Assembly (NCBI RefSeq): GCF_963675165.1
Contig: NC_087389.1
Coordinates: 2,390,001-2,454,000, forward strand
Reading direction: 5' to 3'
Source: Halichondria panicea
Taxonomy: Eukaryota; Porifera; Demospongiae; Suberitida; Halichondriidae
DNA length: 64,000 nt
In this document: piece by piece, positions 48,301-62,400 of the stretch
Layout: every line of letters starts with the position of its first letter
How positions within the stretch are numbered: the stretch's first letter is position 1
The notes under the pieces: generated by a model
What the model saw: the letters and a program-made list of their open reading frames with translations, nothing else
Told to the model about the DNA's origin: nothing
The model's database searches: none
Translations under genes and position numbers: made by a program

Positions 48301-51300
48301 TATCCAGTGCAGCAAATATAATTTATTAGCCACATAGTATCTCGTGATTTCGTCAAAGGTCAAAGGTTGCAATTAAATCCTGGATCTCTTCTCTCAAGCT
48401 GCATGGTTTGTCTGAGGCGCGATAGCTCAACCGATTTCTTACATGTAAAACATAAGGCCAGGTGGTGTTAATGACCTTTTGACACTGTCACACTTTCACT
48501 TAGTCTCGCGAGCAGCTGTCGAAGGGGGAAGGACGTCTGGTCGAAGTGGCCGCTTTTCTGTGATACTCAGGAATGTGACATGTGTATGATATTACTGTTG
48601 TCATAACATGCCACTCTAATTGATCATTGTTAACCATTGTCAGAACACGTCATAATAATACCAAAATTAATGTTTAAGAAGAAAAGCACAGTATCTTAAT
48701 AGTCTGCGAAGAGTATTGTTCTCTACAAGAAGGAAGAATAGTACAGAGTCCCACTACAGGACGCATTATTCCCTCAAGAGCTGCTCCCAGACAAACACGT
48801 TTCTAGATCTATTATAATTATATTCACAACATTTCTTTCACAAAACTTTTACAGCAAGCTTTTGGGTTTGAGCTTCTTATAATCCAGCTTTATGGCAGCA
48901 ACACTGTCACGAATAGCAGTCTTTTGTGCAGAGAAATATAGCTTCTAGTCTATACTGCTTATCTTTATAGAGCACACTTCCTTTCTACAGGTTACGTAAA
49001 ACCACACCCAAAATATTTAATTATTGAAGTCTAGCAATCTGATTGGTGCGACAACATTCTGAAACGGGCACATGGAAAAGCGCCCACTTCAACCAGACGT
49101 CCTTCCCCCTTCGACGGCTGCTCGCAAGACTAACTTTCACTGGGTCACAAGGGCTGACCATAATTATGTGCTATAATTATTGCATGAAAATTGGCTGATG
49201 GTCAGCTGCTATTTTGTACACTATGCTGCGAGTGCAATACTGAATTAGCAGCACAAATAACTGCTGTGTATATAACACAGCTAAGGGTCATAGTTAATTG
49301 CCAGAGGCCAAGTGCCACTTGCCTTATTACCTTTGCTGCATGTATATATACAAGATGTAGAACATAATAATTTTTATTATGATGTAAACATATAAGTACT
49401 GAAATATTGCCATCAGCTGGTATACAAGAGAGTGAGCAATACAAGCTGTAATTATCTTGCTATGTGTGTTTGCAGGTTTTATAGCGGAATTTGTATGCGT
49501 GGGTATGGGTGCTGCGTGGGTATCGGTGCAACTATTGCCCATTACCGTAAATGCACTCCTAAAGTTGGTTATGTACATTTAACATCAGCTTGTACTGACA
49601 GCTAGTATGCTTAAATTCTTGCCCACCGTTACAAACCCTTCTCGTGCAAAGTACAATGTACGCTGCAAGTATACAAGCATCAAATTTTTTTAAGCTTTTA
49701 GCTACGTATAAATGCAAGCCAAAAGCTTGTACTCTATTGTGATATATAATAGTTGTCATTGATTTAAAGAAATTGAGTACATTCGTACAATCTATTACGT
49801 CCGTCACGAGGAAAAGTAGCAGTCACGTACAGGACTTAAAATTCACCCATCATCTATCAAAAAATTAATGTTTGGTATGGAAGTTTTGGTTATAAAGTTC
49901 CAGTGTGATGGGGTTTCAGTAAAAACAATCTCTGAATTGTATGTTTAACCACGGAATTGCTCTACATGTACATAATAGTATAATGTAAATGTATAATAAT
50001 TTGTGCAATCAAATATAATTATGCAGATCACTCGGCAGATCAGACACGTCAGTGCCAAGAATGTAAGCCTAGTGTCCAAGTACAGACATGAGATGGGTCT
50101 CCGTAAGAAGCTTCACAACCAACTAGTGGAGCTGCGGGGAAACATCAGGGTCTTCTGTCGAGTGAGGCCAGTCATTGCCGAGGATGGGACAGGTGAGTGT
50201 GGGGAGGGGCTAGGGTCATTGATTGCCTGACCCCTCATCATGTACTTCCCTGGTTTTCTATTCTTGAGTGTACTTGGTCTAATTAAACCACCTGTTTTCG
50301 AATGCCAAATTCTTTCGATTAAAACATTCGACGTGATAAAATATTGAGTGTGTGGAGGGTGAAATTGATAGCATATCAATTAATTTCAATTCACAAAAGA
50401 TTAACATAATGAAAGCACCGCGGGTGCTGATGCCTCGGTGGAGGTGCCAAAGCTACATAACATAAAACTACTAGCTAGCTTTTATACATACATTGATTAT
50501 AATTATCAAGATGATCTAATTTTGCTGCATTGTACATGTAATCGCAGGAAACTCAAATAGTGGGTAATAATCGACCGTGATTGTTGTTAAAAACGATCGA
50601 TGCCAAAAGTTCAAGTCTGAAGTCAGCAGAGCCTTGCAGCTCTCTTCTCACTCTTGCAGCTACCAATAGCTAGCGTTCTAGTGCAGAGCTAACTACTAAG
50701 TACAGTAGCAACATTCGGTGAACAAGTTTTGCTACGGACTCTTCTGAAAAGGCTGCAATGGCATTCCAAGTAAGCAAAACTAGGCATAACTCGAGAACGA
50801 AGCTTTATTTTGCAAATCCACGAATTAAAATCCAAGAAAACATGACTAGAAGCCTATAGAAACTCTTACTTGCACTTCATTGATCCTTGTGCAGCTGTAG
50901 CAGTCTACACACACACACAGACACACGCACAGACAGACACACAAACACACTACCGTATACCTCGCTTGCGCATGCGCACCGAGGCATAATTACTGTACAT
51001 GTATACATGGGGCGTGGCACTGTGGGTGGAGCTGAAGTAGCACGTGGAACCAGTTCCAAGCATGGCAGCATAGAATAATATAGTAGTACGGCCACCTCAA
51101 TATAATGTACATGTACCGGCCATTTAGTTTGGCACGGATTGCAAGCTAGATGTTTACTGCACAAAACTCACCCTGAAGTACGGCCGGCCACTCTAGCTAT
51201 TCCGTATATTCCCCAAACTAATACGTTTATTACGGCCGGATATGACGTTTTGGGTGTGGACAGGGTTACACAGCAGAATCATTAATTATCCTTCATTTAA

Positions 51301-54300
51301 TATCCTCGAGACAAGAACTGCAAAATTAATGATTAGTCATTACATTTGAAGTAAAGTCGTTTTTAAGCTGCGGCTATTTCCTGAAATACATCTGTATACA
51401 GCCAACTCGCTATTCCGGCCAAGCTACACTGTCCAAAGGGTGACCGGATTAACGAGAGTCTACTGTACATGTAGCTAGCTCTAGTACTAATATGGCTGCC
51501 ACGCTAGCAAAGGATACTACTATTTGAGAGTGGCCTCTGATCAAGCATATACGGTATAATATGTCATGGCCACAAGTGTAAGCCTCAATTTGAGGCCGCG
51601 GGTGGGCGTATACTCAAGTGAAAACTCACCGTTCACGATTATACGCCCATTCCCCAAACTTCTTGCAGAAAAGGGGAGCGTATACTTTCGCGAGGGTACA
51701 GTATATGCATTCGAAACCTCGGTATACAATAATTGTATCGAGATATGCATGTATCTCACACTCTATTCATTTCATGTCTCTATCCCACTTGCAGGCTCCC
51801 AGGCTGAGTTGGTCGTTATTCCTGACAGTGATGACAATGGTGTGGTGCGAGTGCGGAGCAGGGGCACATGGAAGACCTTTGACCTTGACCGAGTGTTCAG
51901 CATTGGCTCCAGGCAAGAAGAGGTGCTGTGTACAAGTTTGTAAATGTCAGAAACACTACCGTATTACTAGAATGTTTTGCGAGCATCACTTTGCGAGTAT
52001 TAATCCAAAAGATAGCATGTAGCTGGCTGTAATCATCACATGACACCCTGTATTAAAAAGGGGATCGACAACTTGCACACAGTGGTAATGAGAAACAGTT
52101 TCTTTATTAAGAGTATAAATGTAAACTCCACAACCTAATATGTGTGGAAATCAATGACAAAAGGCTTAGTTATACACTTGACTGTTAATTGTAAGGTAAT
52201 GACTTACAGGCAACCATTTATAGTTAGAACATGGGCATGAGGTATCTATGTGTTATGAGGGACAATATAACCATGCATAGATACCGAAACTGATTTAGAT
52301 CCCAAACCTATTGGCTAGAAATACACTTAGCAACAGTCAACCTAGCAAATGATTTCTTTCTTTTGAAATGTCTGAAGTTGTCATCTCCTAAATCTGTGGC
52401 TCTATGTACTAAAAACCATTCAAGTCGGCCCTCATTATATAGTCCAAGCTCCACCCACAAAACGGAAACCAGCTCCTCTCCCAGATTTGCAGCAAACAAG
52501 CCCAGCTTGGAAATGAGCGGCTTCTACTAACTCTCGAACAAAGCAAAAAATAGGAAGAAACGTAAGCTAGAATTTGCAACAAACAAGCCCAACAAAATTA
52601 ATAAGCCCAGCAAACGAGTGGCTCCTACTATGCGAAAGGTTAAAATCCAAGCACTACAGTTTGTACATCCAGTTCCTCCCCCAGCATTGCAGCAAACAAG
52701 CCCAGCACACTGCCAAATAAACGAGCGGCTCCTAATTTCGAACAAAGCCCTTCTATTCTGTTATGTTTGTTATATGCTACTAGACTAAGCATCTAACTAT
52801 AATGACTGTGTATATCCTTGTAAATGCATGAAAACCCACACTGTGGATGCAGCATCGTGCCCAAATAAAAAGTTATCTATCTATTTATCTATCTAAATCA
52901 CAATGTACAATGTAATGTTGATGTTGTCCAGTACTATGTTCCCTACACTCAAATGGGATCTAACAAGTAATAGTATAATTATTATTGTGTCCACCCCACC
53001 AAAAAGATCATAGTAAGTTTTTAATGCATGCTCTTTCATTCCATATTCCATTCCATTTCGCATTCCAGCTTTTACACTAGCTACATATAATTATCCTTAC
53101 GCAAAACCTAATTACCAGTATACTAATTACATACGATTCTTGCTAGAGTGCAAATAGAATTTTTGATTTGTCTCATTCGTAAAGGGTTAATTTTTACCAG
53201 CTTGCCAGAATAGAATTTTTGATTTGTACGTCTCATTTGTACAAATCAAAAATTCTATTTGCACTCTGGCAAGCTGATAAAAATTAACCCTTTACGAATG
53301 AGACAAATCAAAAAGGGTTTTTTTACCAGCAAAGTATTCTAGTAATATGATAGTTTGAGACCACCTCTTTTGTATTACAATACCATCGTACATGCACGTA
53401 TATTATATGTAGCACAAGTATCGTGTTGTACATCATTAGGCATACGGTATCAGGGGCTTTTAAAGAGAAGAGGGCATGCAACTCACAATCTATAGGTGTA
53501 TTGATCACTAAACTTTGTAAGCAGGATATAAGAATCCAGTAGTGGCAAGTCAAGCATCCCGTTCACACGGAATAGTATTAAGTATGAAGTTTGCAGAGTC
53601 TGAGAACAGCCTGAGTTGCATGCCCTCTTTTCTTTTGAGAAGCCTTTGAGGGCACAGAGGCATAGCTTATTAGAGCTCTGTGGCATTGGTGCATGTGCAG
53701 GTATTCTCTGAGGTAAAGGCACTGGTGACCTCGTGTATGGACGGTTACAATGTGTGCATCTTCGCTTATGGCCAGACTGGTTCCGGAAAAACATTCACTA
53801 TGCAGGTACACATGTAAAGTACATGTAGCTGTATTCACAGCAGTGACTAACTATTTTTTGCTGGTACCATGTTTTTTGTTCATTGTTTGGGTCTAGGAGA
53901 TTTTTAACGTACACTGTATGGACGGTTACAATGTGTGCATCTTCGCTTATGGCCAGACTGTATACCCTGGTAGAAGCACAAACCTAGCTGCGAGTACAAC
54001 TTCCATTGGTTGCTTTACCTGTTTAACACAATATACACGTACGTAGCAACAAATTGCAAACATACAGTAACCTACAGATAATTATCACCTGACCTGTACA
54101 CAGTTACAAAAGTTCTACACACAGGTGCATTTAGTGTCTCAAGAACAGATCGTTGAACTAGTGCTACCAAAATACATGTACCACCGTTACCAACTTTTGT
54201 TTTGTCATACAGGGCCCTTCATCTAATCCTGGTCTCAACCAGCGAGCTTTGCAGGAACTGTTCCACCTGGTAGAGGAACGGCACACTGACTACGATTACA

Positions 54301-57300
54301 GCATTGTGGTATCAGTGCTGGAAATTTACAATGAGTGTGTGCGAGACCTCCTCTCAGTTGACCCCACACATAAGCTGGACATCAAGCAGGGCTCAGATGG
54401 AGTGTACGTGCCAGGGCTCACACAGGTGGCTGTCTCTCAGCTTGAGGAAGTGAATGAGGTAGTATGTGCAAGAGCGCCATGGGCATCCTTGTGTCTAATT
54501 TGCATGTCATACATTAGCCTCGTTCCCAGCCGCGTTGCCTCTAAAATAACGCTAGGTCGCCAACTAGGCCTACATGGTATTGATTGTATCTGGGCGTGGT
54601 TAGGAACAAAAAAAAAACAAAAGTAGAGAGATCAACACGCACCTGTCGACAAGGGCCGGCTGCCTACTAGCTTGTAGTCTATCACAAATGACAGCAATTG
54701 ATAGCAAAGAGATTTGCCATATACCATGTTGAAAACAAGTTAGACAGACAAAGACGTCCTTCCGACAGGAGCTGGGCCTTTTCTGCAATGAGAGTGAGGC
54801 CTTCTTGCTTCAGCAAGACAATGTATGCGGTAATCTGAACAACTTAAACTTGCTCTACCTAGCTAGCTAGATGATCTATAATTACTTGAGAGCATACACG
54901 ATTACAAACTTATACGGGGATACAGGGAAATTTGACAAGAAAGAATCTTTGCTTTTGTTTCCGGTTTCTAACCACACCCAGATACAATCAATACCAGGCC
55001 GTATTTTTCAATTTCGTTCTGTTAAAGAAAAATCAGCCTGGGACAATGTACATGTATGCGGTAATCTGAACAACTTAAACTTGCTGTAGCTAGCTAGCTA
55101 GATGATCTATAATTACTTGAGAGCATACACGATTACAAACTTATACGGGGATACAGGAAAATTTGACAAGAAAGAATCTTTGCTTTTGTTTCCGGTTTCT
55201 AACCACACCCAGATACAATCAATACCAGGCCGTATTTTTCAATTTCGTTCTGTTAAAGAAAAATCGGCCTGGGACCGAGGCTAGTCCATACATTAGCCTC
55301 GATCTCAGGCCGATCCGTCTCCAATTGAATGCTAGGTCGCCTCCTCGGCCTGGTATTGATTGTATCTGGGCGTGACCGGAAACTGGTAAGTATCAAGAGG
55401 AATGCTATGTACTGTAAAATCTTCAGTTCATCACAGTTGGCTAAAATACAGTGATATAATGATATAATGACACTAGAAGTTAATACTCTGTAGAGTGCAC
55501 AGCAGTACTGCGTCCATAATAAATGCAGATGTTTAGAAGCGAAGATCTCAAACAAGAGCTTCCAGAAAGACTTAATAAATACTGCGTTGGATATGCCTGC
55601 TAAGCCTTCAGGTGGCGTAACAAAGATTGTGTGTTCACAGTGCATCAAGAGACAGTAGAATCCTGACATCGCTGGTCAAGATAGCAACCGCAAGTGTTGA
55701 AAGAGCCATTCCACGTCAGTAGTTTTAGTGCAGGTAGTTCTATAAAATCGGCCCCTTGGGAAGGACACGAATGGCGGCACTGGGGCATCCTCTTTCAATG
55801 AGTTCGCACCCATCAGCTAGGAGGAGTACGACTGGGGTTGGAGGGGAAGGTTCCATTTTGCTCCTGTATACAAATTAGTATGAACTTAAATTCACCATTC
55901 CACTATACATTTTGTAACTCACAGTGATGGTCCACACAAAACTAGCCTCGATCCCAGGCTGCACTTCCTTGAAGGCTGGTGAAGGAGGCTAACACAACAC
56001 CAGTGCCAGTGCCGTAATGTCATATCCAGATACATGTACCAAGGATTGGGCTATAGGCTATAGTGTACAATTTCCATTGATGAAAGGGTATTATTGATTT
56101 ATATCGCTCACCACTTGTGGACACACCTGAGCAAGAGATCGATGGCCGGAGTCTGACTCTACCATGTGTATCTGGCAATCAATGGTCTAATCAAGCGCTT
56201 GTATTAAATTGTGTAGTCAATCAAAGGTAGCCAACTGATAGCAGAAACTTGAGAACCTAGGTCTGTTCTTTCACAAGAGTGATGCTCCGTCTTCCTTCGC
56301 ACAAGACAGCTCCTCACACTCTAGCTAAGCCTATATCTATGACAAACTGAACTTGCAAAGAATAGACCTATGACACGGAGTTCTTTGTGATTTTACGGAG
56401 TAAGTATGCTTACGTACACTATTAGTGTTTCTATTCGCTACACCTTGCTCAGGTATTCGCTCTTTTTGAGCGAATACCTGAGCAACCACAGCAACCACAG
56501 CACATGCCCAGATACACTCCCAGATACAATCAATACCAGGCCGAGGAGGCGACCTAGCGTTCAATTGGAGACGGATCGGCCTGGGATCGAGGCTAGTCAT
56601 ACATCTACATGCATAATTATACTGTATGAGGCACTCAGGCCGTTATTTGTACACATGTACATGTACATGTATATATGTATATACGAATGTATACCGTATA
56701 CCGTATAGCGCGAAATTTTCGAGGGGCTTAATTTTTGCGGATTTCGTGGGTTAGAATTCTACACGAAAATAAGTCCACGAAAATTGTTAAATTACCTGCA
56801 ATAACGTGCAAAGATTTAAGGCGTGGCTTCCGGTTAGCAGTCATTTCCGCGAACATTGTGCAACGAAATGGCTTTTAGAGGCCAATCCACGAAATATAAG
56901 TGCCTCGAAAATTTCGCGCTATACGGTAATCTGGTTAATAAGCGCACTTGGTTAATAAGTGTACATCAACTAATAGGCGCACACTGGTTAGCAGACCAAG
57001 AGCCTGGATAGAAGGCGCATGGTTTTCTGCACAGTTCTCTGTCCCAACAACTGGTCTCCACACTTATACCACACTTACGTCACCACTAATTGGTCTCCAC
57101 ACTTATACCACACTTACGTCACCACTAATTGATCTTATTGGTCAACAGCTGTAGGATATATAGAATATTAGCATACAGCCCCAGGCATGCACAGTTTTTC
57201 AATTTGTTTTTTCATTTGTTCAAGAAAGTAGGCAAAGAGAAAAGAGCCATGCTTGACAGTACTAAGACTCAAAGTGACGGCAGAAACACAGAAGGTGCTC

Positions 57301-59379
57301 TCCAACAAGATGGCTAAGCTTCCATGGGTCCATGGGCGTGGTTTAGATACATTTTATTCAATTTCGACTTTAGTAAGGGACGTCGAATGGTCAACGCTTG
57401 GACCAAGGAAGCTCTTGAGTATCTGTAGGAGTCGACGTGTTGCTCAACTAGCTCTTTGACACCTGCAAATTTGACATAGTCTTGTTCTTTTTTGCAGTCT
57501 GCATCGTGGATTGAATTATTGCTAGGGGGAGGTCCTTTTATAGTTTTGCGGTCACGTGGTATAAGTCAGATATGCCACATCTACTTGGAGGATATGCACC
57601 CCATATATATCTTCCTCTTAGGTGTGGTATATCCTCTACTTCTTTATAGATATAAGTATCTTTCACTACCCGTAGCTATGTTACTGCTGTCAGATATGAC
57701 TATAGACCTTTTGCAGACAATGATTAAAACGTCATGGGCGTGGTTAATTTCTATAAGCGCACCTGGATAATAGGCGCGTAGAGGTCTGCTCTTTTCCCTA
57801 TAGGTGCATGCGCTTACTAACCAGATTATACGGTATACATGTACTGTGCAGGTGTTTACTCTGGGGCATGAGAACCGATCGACGGGAGCGACCAAGATGA
57901 ACATTCAGAGCAGTCGTAGCCATGCCCTCCTCTGTATCATTGTCATGGGACTTAACAGAACCACTGGAGTGCAGACCATTGGTATGTCATCCCACTGGAA
58001 TGTGTAAAATGTACAACATGTGCATTAGGCATTCATGAGGTAGCTTCAGATTCATCATGTGTCTTCCCTCCCATCCATGCACCGCTCAGGTAAGCTGAAC
58101 CTGATTGACCTAGCCGGTAGTGAGAGATTGGATAAGTCAGGCTCTGATGGCATGAGGCTGGAGGAGGCCAAACACATCAATAAGTCTCTCAGCTCCTTGG
58201 GTGACGTCATTCACCACCTCCGTGCCAAGTCCTCTCACACACCCTATAGGAACTCTAAGCTTACCTACCTTCTACAAGACTCTCTCTGTAAGTAAAATAC
58301 AGCTAATAAAGTTCCTGTTGCATTTACGTAGTACCGTACTTTACCGAGATTACGCCCACCCCCACTTTTGAGTGAAAGTTCCTAATGGCTAATTTGCCTC
58401 GACAATACGCCCACCAGGAAGTGAATACATTTGTCAGTGAGCAAGTTGTCAAGAAAAGATTTAGCAGTTTATTGTGTACCCTGGTTAGCTGGTTAGCTCT
58501 GAATATAGCTAGATATAATGCTAGATATAGCTAGATCCTATTTGCAAGTACTGCATGGCATAAGAGACAAGGACACTCTTCTCTGAATCTCTGTTGATCA
58601 GTTATTGAAGTACTCTGACAGTGACAAGGAACAACCCTTCTGATGCAGAATCTTGACTCTTTATACCTTACCCATGCATTACATTGATGTATTCATTGTA
58701 TTTCAAGAGCCAAGAGGCCTCATACCCAGACAGAAAAAATAGTTTCATAATAAGTGGGCTTAATTTCGAGGCAAACACCTGGGTGGGCTTAATTTCGAGG
58801 TAACACTACTGTTTTCGAAATTAAGCCCATCCCACCTGTAGCTACTTTGTAGCATGCAATTAGGGTGGGCGTAATCTCGGTAGAGTACGGTACATGCGTA
58901 TAGTACGCTGATATACCCTTGTTAAATAATTCCGGTCACACCCATGCAGCTCTGCAGCTATCGTGAACTTTGTAGCAGCTAGATGTTCGAGCGTAAAACC
59001 GTTTTTTATGTTCAATTACTGTAGATCTACTTTGAAGTGCAGAGCATGGAGCTCCGTCTTCGATATAAATGAAAGCAACACCGCGAGTGCTGATGCCTCG
59101 ATGGAGCCTTGCAGCTCTCTTCTCACTCTTGCAGCTACCAATAGCTAGCGTTCTAGTGCAGACCTAACCACTACTAAGTAGAATAGCAACACTCCATGGA
59201 CACGTTTTGCTACACACTCTTCTGAAAGGCTATAAAAACATTCCAAGTTAGCAAAACTAGGCAGAACTCGAAAACGAAGCATTATTTTGCAAATTCACGA
59301 ATTACAATCCAAGAAAACATGACTAAAAGCATATACGTATAGTTACACTTCATTGATCCTTGAATAACTGTAGCAGTCT

Positions 59380-59410
<31 letters not shown>

Positions 59411-62400
59411 ACCGTATACCTCACTTGCGCATGCCATGATTATGCTCTTATGCTGTGCATGTATAGCACGTACCTAATGGTAGCTCACTCGAGCCACGCC
59501 CATCCCATCTCATAAAGTGGCCATGCAGCAGTGGACGTGCGAAGCATTAATTGGTTTTTCTCTTTCAGACTACATTTGTACATGTATGTACTTCTAGGTG
59601 TCTGTAAGAATCAGTTCGGTTTCGCCAATTTTGCTCAAAAGCAGCGATACATTGAATGGCTTGTTATCGAAGTCAACACAAAGCGGCGAAAATATAATTA
59701 TAACCACAATGAAAAATAGAATTTTAAGCTTACACAACAACATTTTAAGCTTACACTAACAACTCGGCTAGAGAGACCAAATTAATTTCTGTTAGCGTAG
59801 ATAGTTGTGTAGATACGTACTTTCGTGGTTACATTGTTTACACTCACAGAATGTAGCTATGAATCCAATTAGCAGTTTGTGTAAGTCAACACACTATTGC
59901 AAGCTCATGTACCAAGTCATGCACCAAGAGCACAGAAAGTTTCACACACCTTTTGGCGTAGGAGATGCTCGCTAGCTTTGTCAGTGTAGCGCTCATGCGG
60001 CCCAGAACGTCTAAGGGCATCATAGACCTGTTATTGTTGTCCCTCTAAAAAGTCGGCCTAGTTGCTTGCCTGCAACAGAAACGCAGAGTACTACGCACAT
60101 GAAACAGCCTCTACTGTATAGTCAAAAGTAGGAGAAAACCAATTAGTGACTATAGGGTCAAGTGTTTTGCACGTCCAGGGAGTGACCGTATTAATTAATT
60201 TTGTGAAACTTCGCTAGCAGTGTCTGAACGATTCAAATTTTGGACAAGAATGTTTCATTAGTGACCCTGGCATTCCTCCTCTGCAATAAGAGAGTAGAAC
60301 CTGAGTCGCCATCTGCCTTATGAAACCCTGTGCAGAATGTCCTGCATGGAGATGACTGACTGTACTTGGAGAAAGTGCTCCCCAAGAAACTCACTTACTT
60401 ACTTTATCAGTCAGACAAAGTGTGGTGGAATGAGAAAATGTTTGGGGTTGATGTGGCGTTTTCCTGCAGATATATAATAAACACAGCAAGCAAACGAACT
60501 GCTAATCCTGTGTAAACCTACCGGTTTTACTTACGCAATTTATGTAGCTGTACAAATTCTGGGTACCGGTATATATACATGTACCTTTAATCAAGGTAAC
60601 AAAATAATGAGCTTCGATTGTCAGCTCCAGAGTTCTTACAAATGAACTGAAGTACTAACCCTTGGCTGTTTACATGAATATATGTTGTGGTAACTCTGAC
60701 TATCTCTTTAGACTTACCTTATTATGCCTCGAGGGGTAGCCGCACGAGTGATACGGTAAAGCTGACTGTGTGTCTGTCTGTCTTTGTGTCTATTCCAGCT
60801 ATAACTGCTCAACGGTGCAATGTGACAGCTTCTATAGGCTGCAAGCCACGTTCTATTGGATTTTGATTTGTGGATTTGCAACCTAAAGCTTGCTAATTTT
60901 ATAGCATCATCTGTTCGCACAAAGTTACTCTTCAACTTATGAGTTAGCCTAGCACTAAAGCGTTAGGTTTTTGTTAAAGTTAACAAAAACCTGACGCTCT
61001 AGTGCTACAAGAGTCAGAATAGAGCTGGGATGCAGTATCCTCCGCGACCTAGTATTGATTGTATCTGGGCGTGACCGGAAATTGTACTTAATAATTTGTG
61101 CCAAGTACAGTGGCAGTGATATGATCATAAATGACACTAGAAATTAATTATATAGTCCATGTGGACAATCGCTGTTTTTTGTAGAGTATATTGCATTCCA
61201 TAGAAATAGACAGATGTTTAAAAGCAAGTATCTCAAACAAGAGCTTCCAGAGATACTGGATATGCAAACATTGTGTGTTCACAGTGCATAAAGAGACAGT
61301 AGAATCCTGACGTCACTGTCCAGGATAGCAACCAGAAGTGTTGAAAGAGCCATATCCACCTCAGGCTATGGTTTATAGTGTACAATTTCCAATGATGATA
61401 ATTATATCGCTCACGCTCACCTTGAGACAATACATTCCAGGCTTGCCTCAGGCTTAGGCTGGGCATATAGTACATACTAGCTGGCCAGAGTCTGAGTGTA
61501 TCTGGCAATCAATAGTCCTATCAAGTGCTTGTACTGTAATTGTGTAGTGAATCAAATGGTAGCCAACTTAACTGTACTGATAGCTGAAAAAAGACCGCTC
61601 ACACTCTGACAAAGTAAACTTGCTACCTATGACACGGAGACTACGTTGACTTTACGGAGTACGTATATGCTTACGTGCACCATTAGTGTTTCTATTCGCT
61701 CCCACCTTGTTCAGGTATTCGCTCGTTTTGAGCGAATACCCTGAGCAAGGTGGAGCAAATACAGCACATACCCAGATACAATACAATCAATACCAGGCCC
61801 AGTGTTAAATTGGAGACAAATCAACCTGGGAACGAGGCTAGGAGTGCAGCAGCCAATGCAAATTTTAACCTAGCTATTGCGTACACCTGCACATGCGCAT
61901 TCAATCCTACGTGTGAACAGAATACAATTTTTCTTCTTAAAACTATAACAGCTTCTAGCCACGTTCTCTTAGATTTTGATTAGTGGATTAGCAGCTTCTT
62001 TCTCGAGTACTCACATTGAAGGCTGTTGCAAGTCTCTTCAGAATATTTCGTAGCATCATTAATTTTGTTTGCACAAACTTCTTATGAGTTAGCCTTGCAC
62101 TAAAGCGCACTTTAGTAGCCATTAATTTTGTCCGCTTGACTTCTTGCAGACACACCCCTTATTCCTGTGGATCTAATGCGCATGCGCACTCATCTCCACG
62201 TGGTCCTCCTGGTAAGCCACAAAACACTACATATTTGATACACACCAATGATACACACACAGACACACTAGCGTATACCTCGCTTGCGCATGCGCACCGA
62301 GGCATTTGAATACTTGTGCATGAGGCTGGCAGAATGATATGAAGCCCACTTGCCCCACTTACCAGCCCACCAGCCAGAGAGAGAGAGAGAGAGAGACACA

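Noticed and set aside
50877..51164. Frames reading a [14 protein letters not shown] peptide here and in 22567-22800 and 62159-62455
   Set aside because: They are translations of the repeat A end with its CA tract, in whichever orientation the copy lies.
53915..53960. Alternative exon in the kinesin motor
   Set aside because: No acceptor precedes it, it lacks the P-loop, and including it would repeat part of the motor core.
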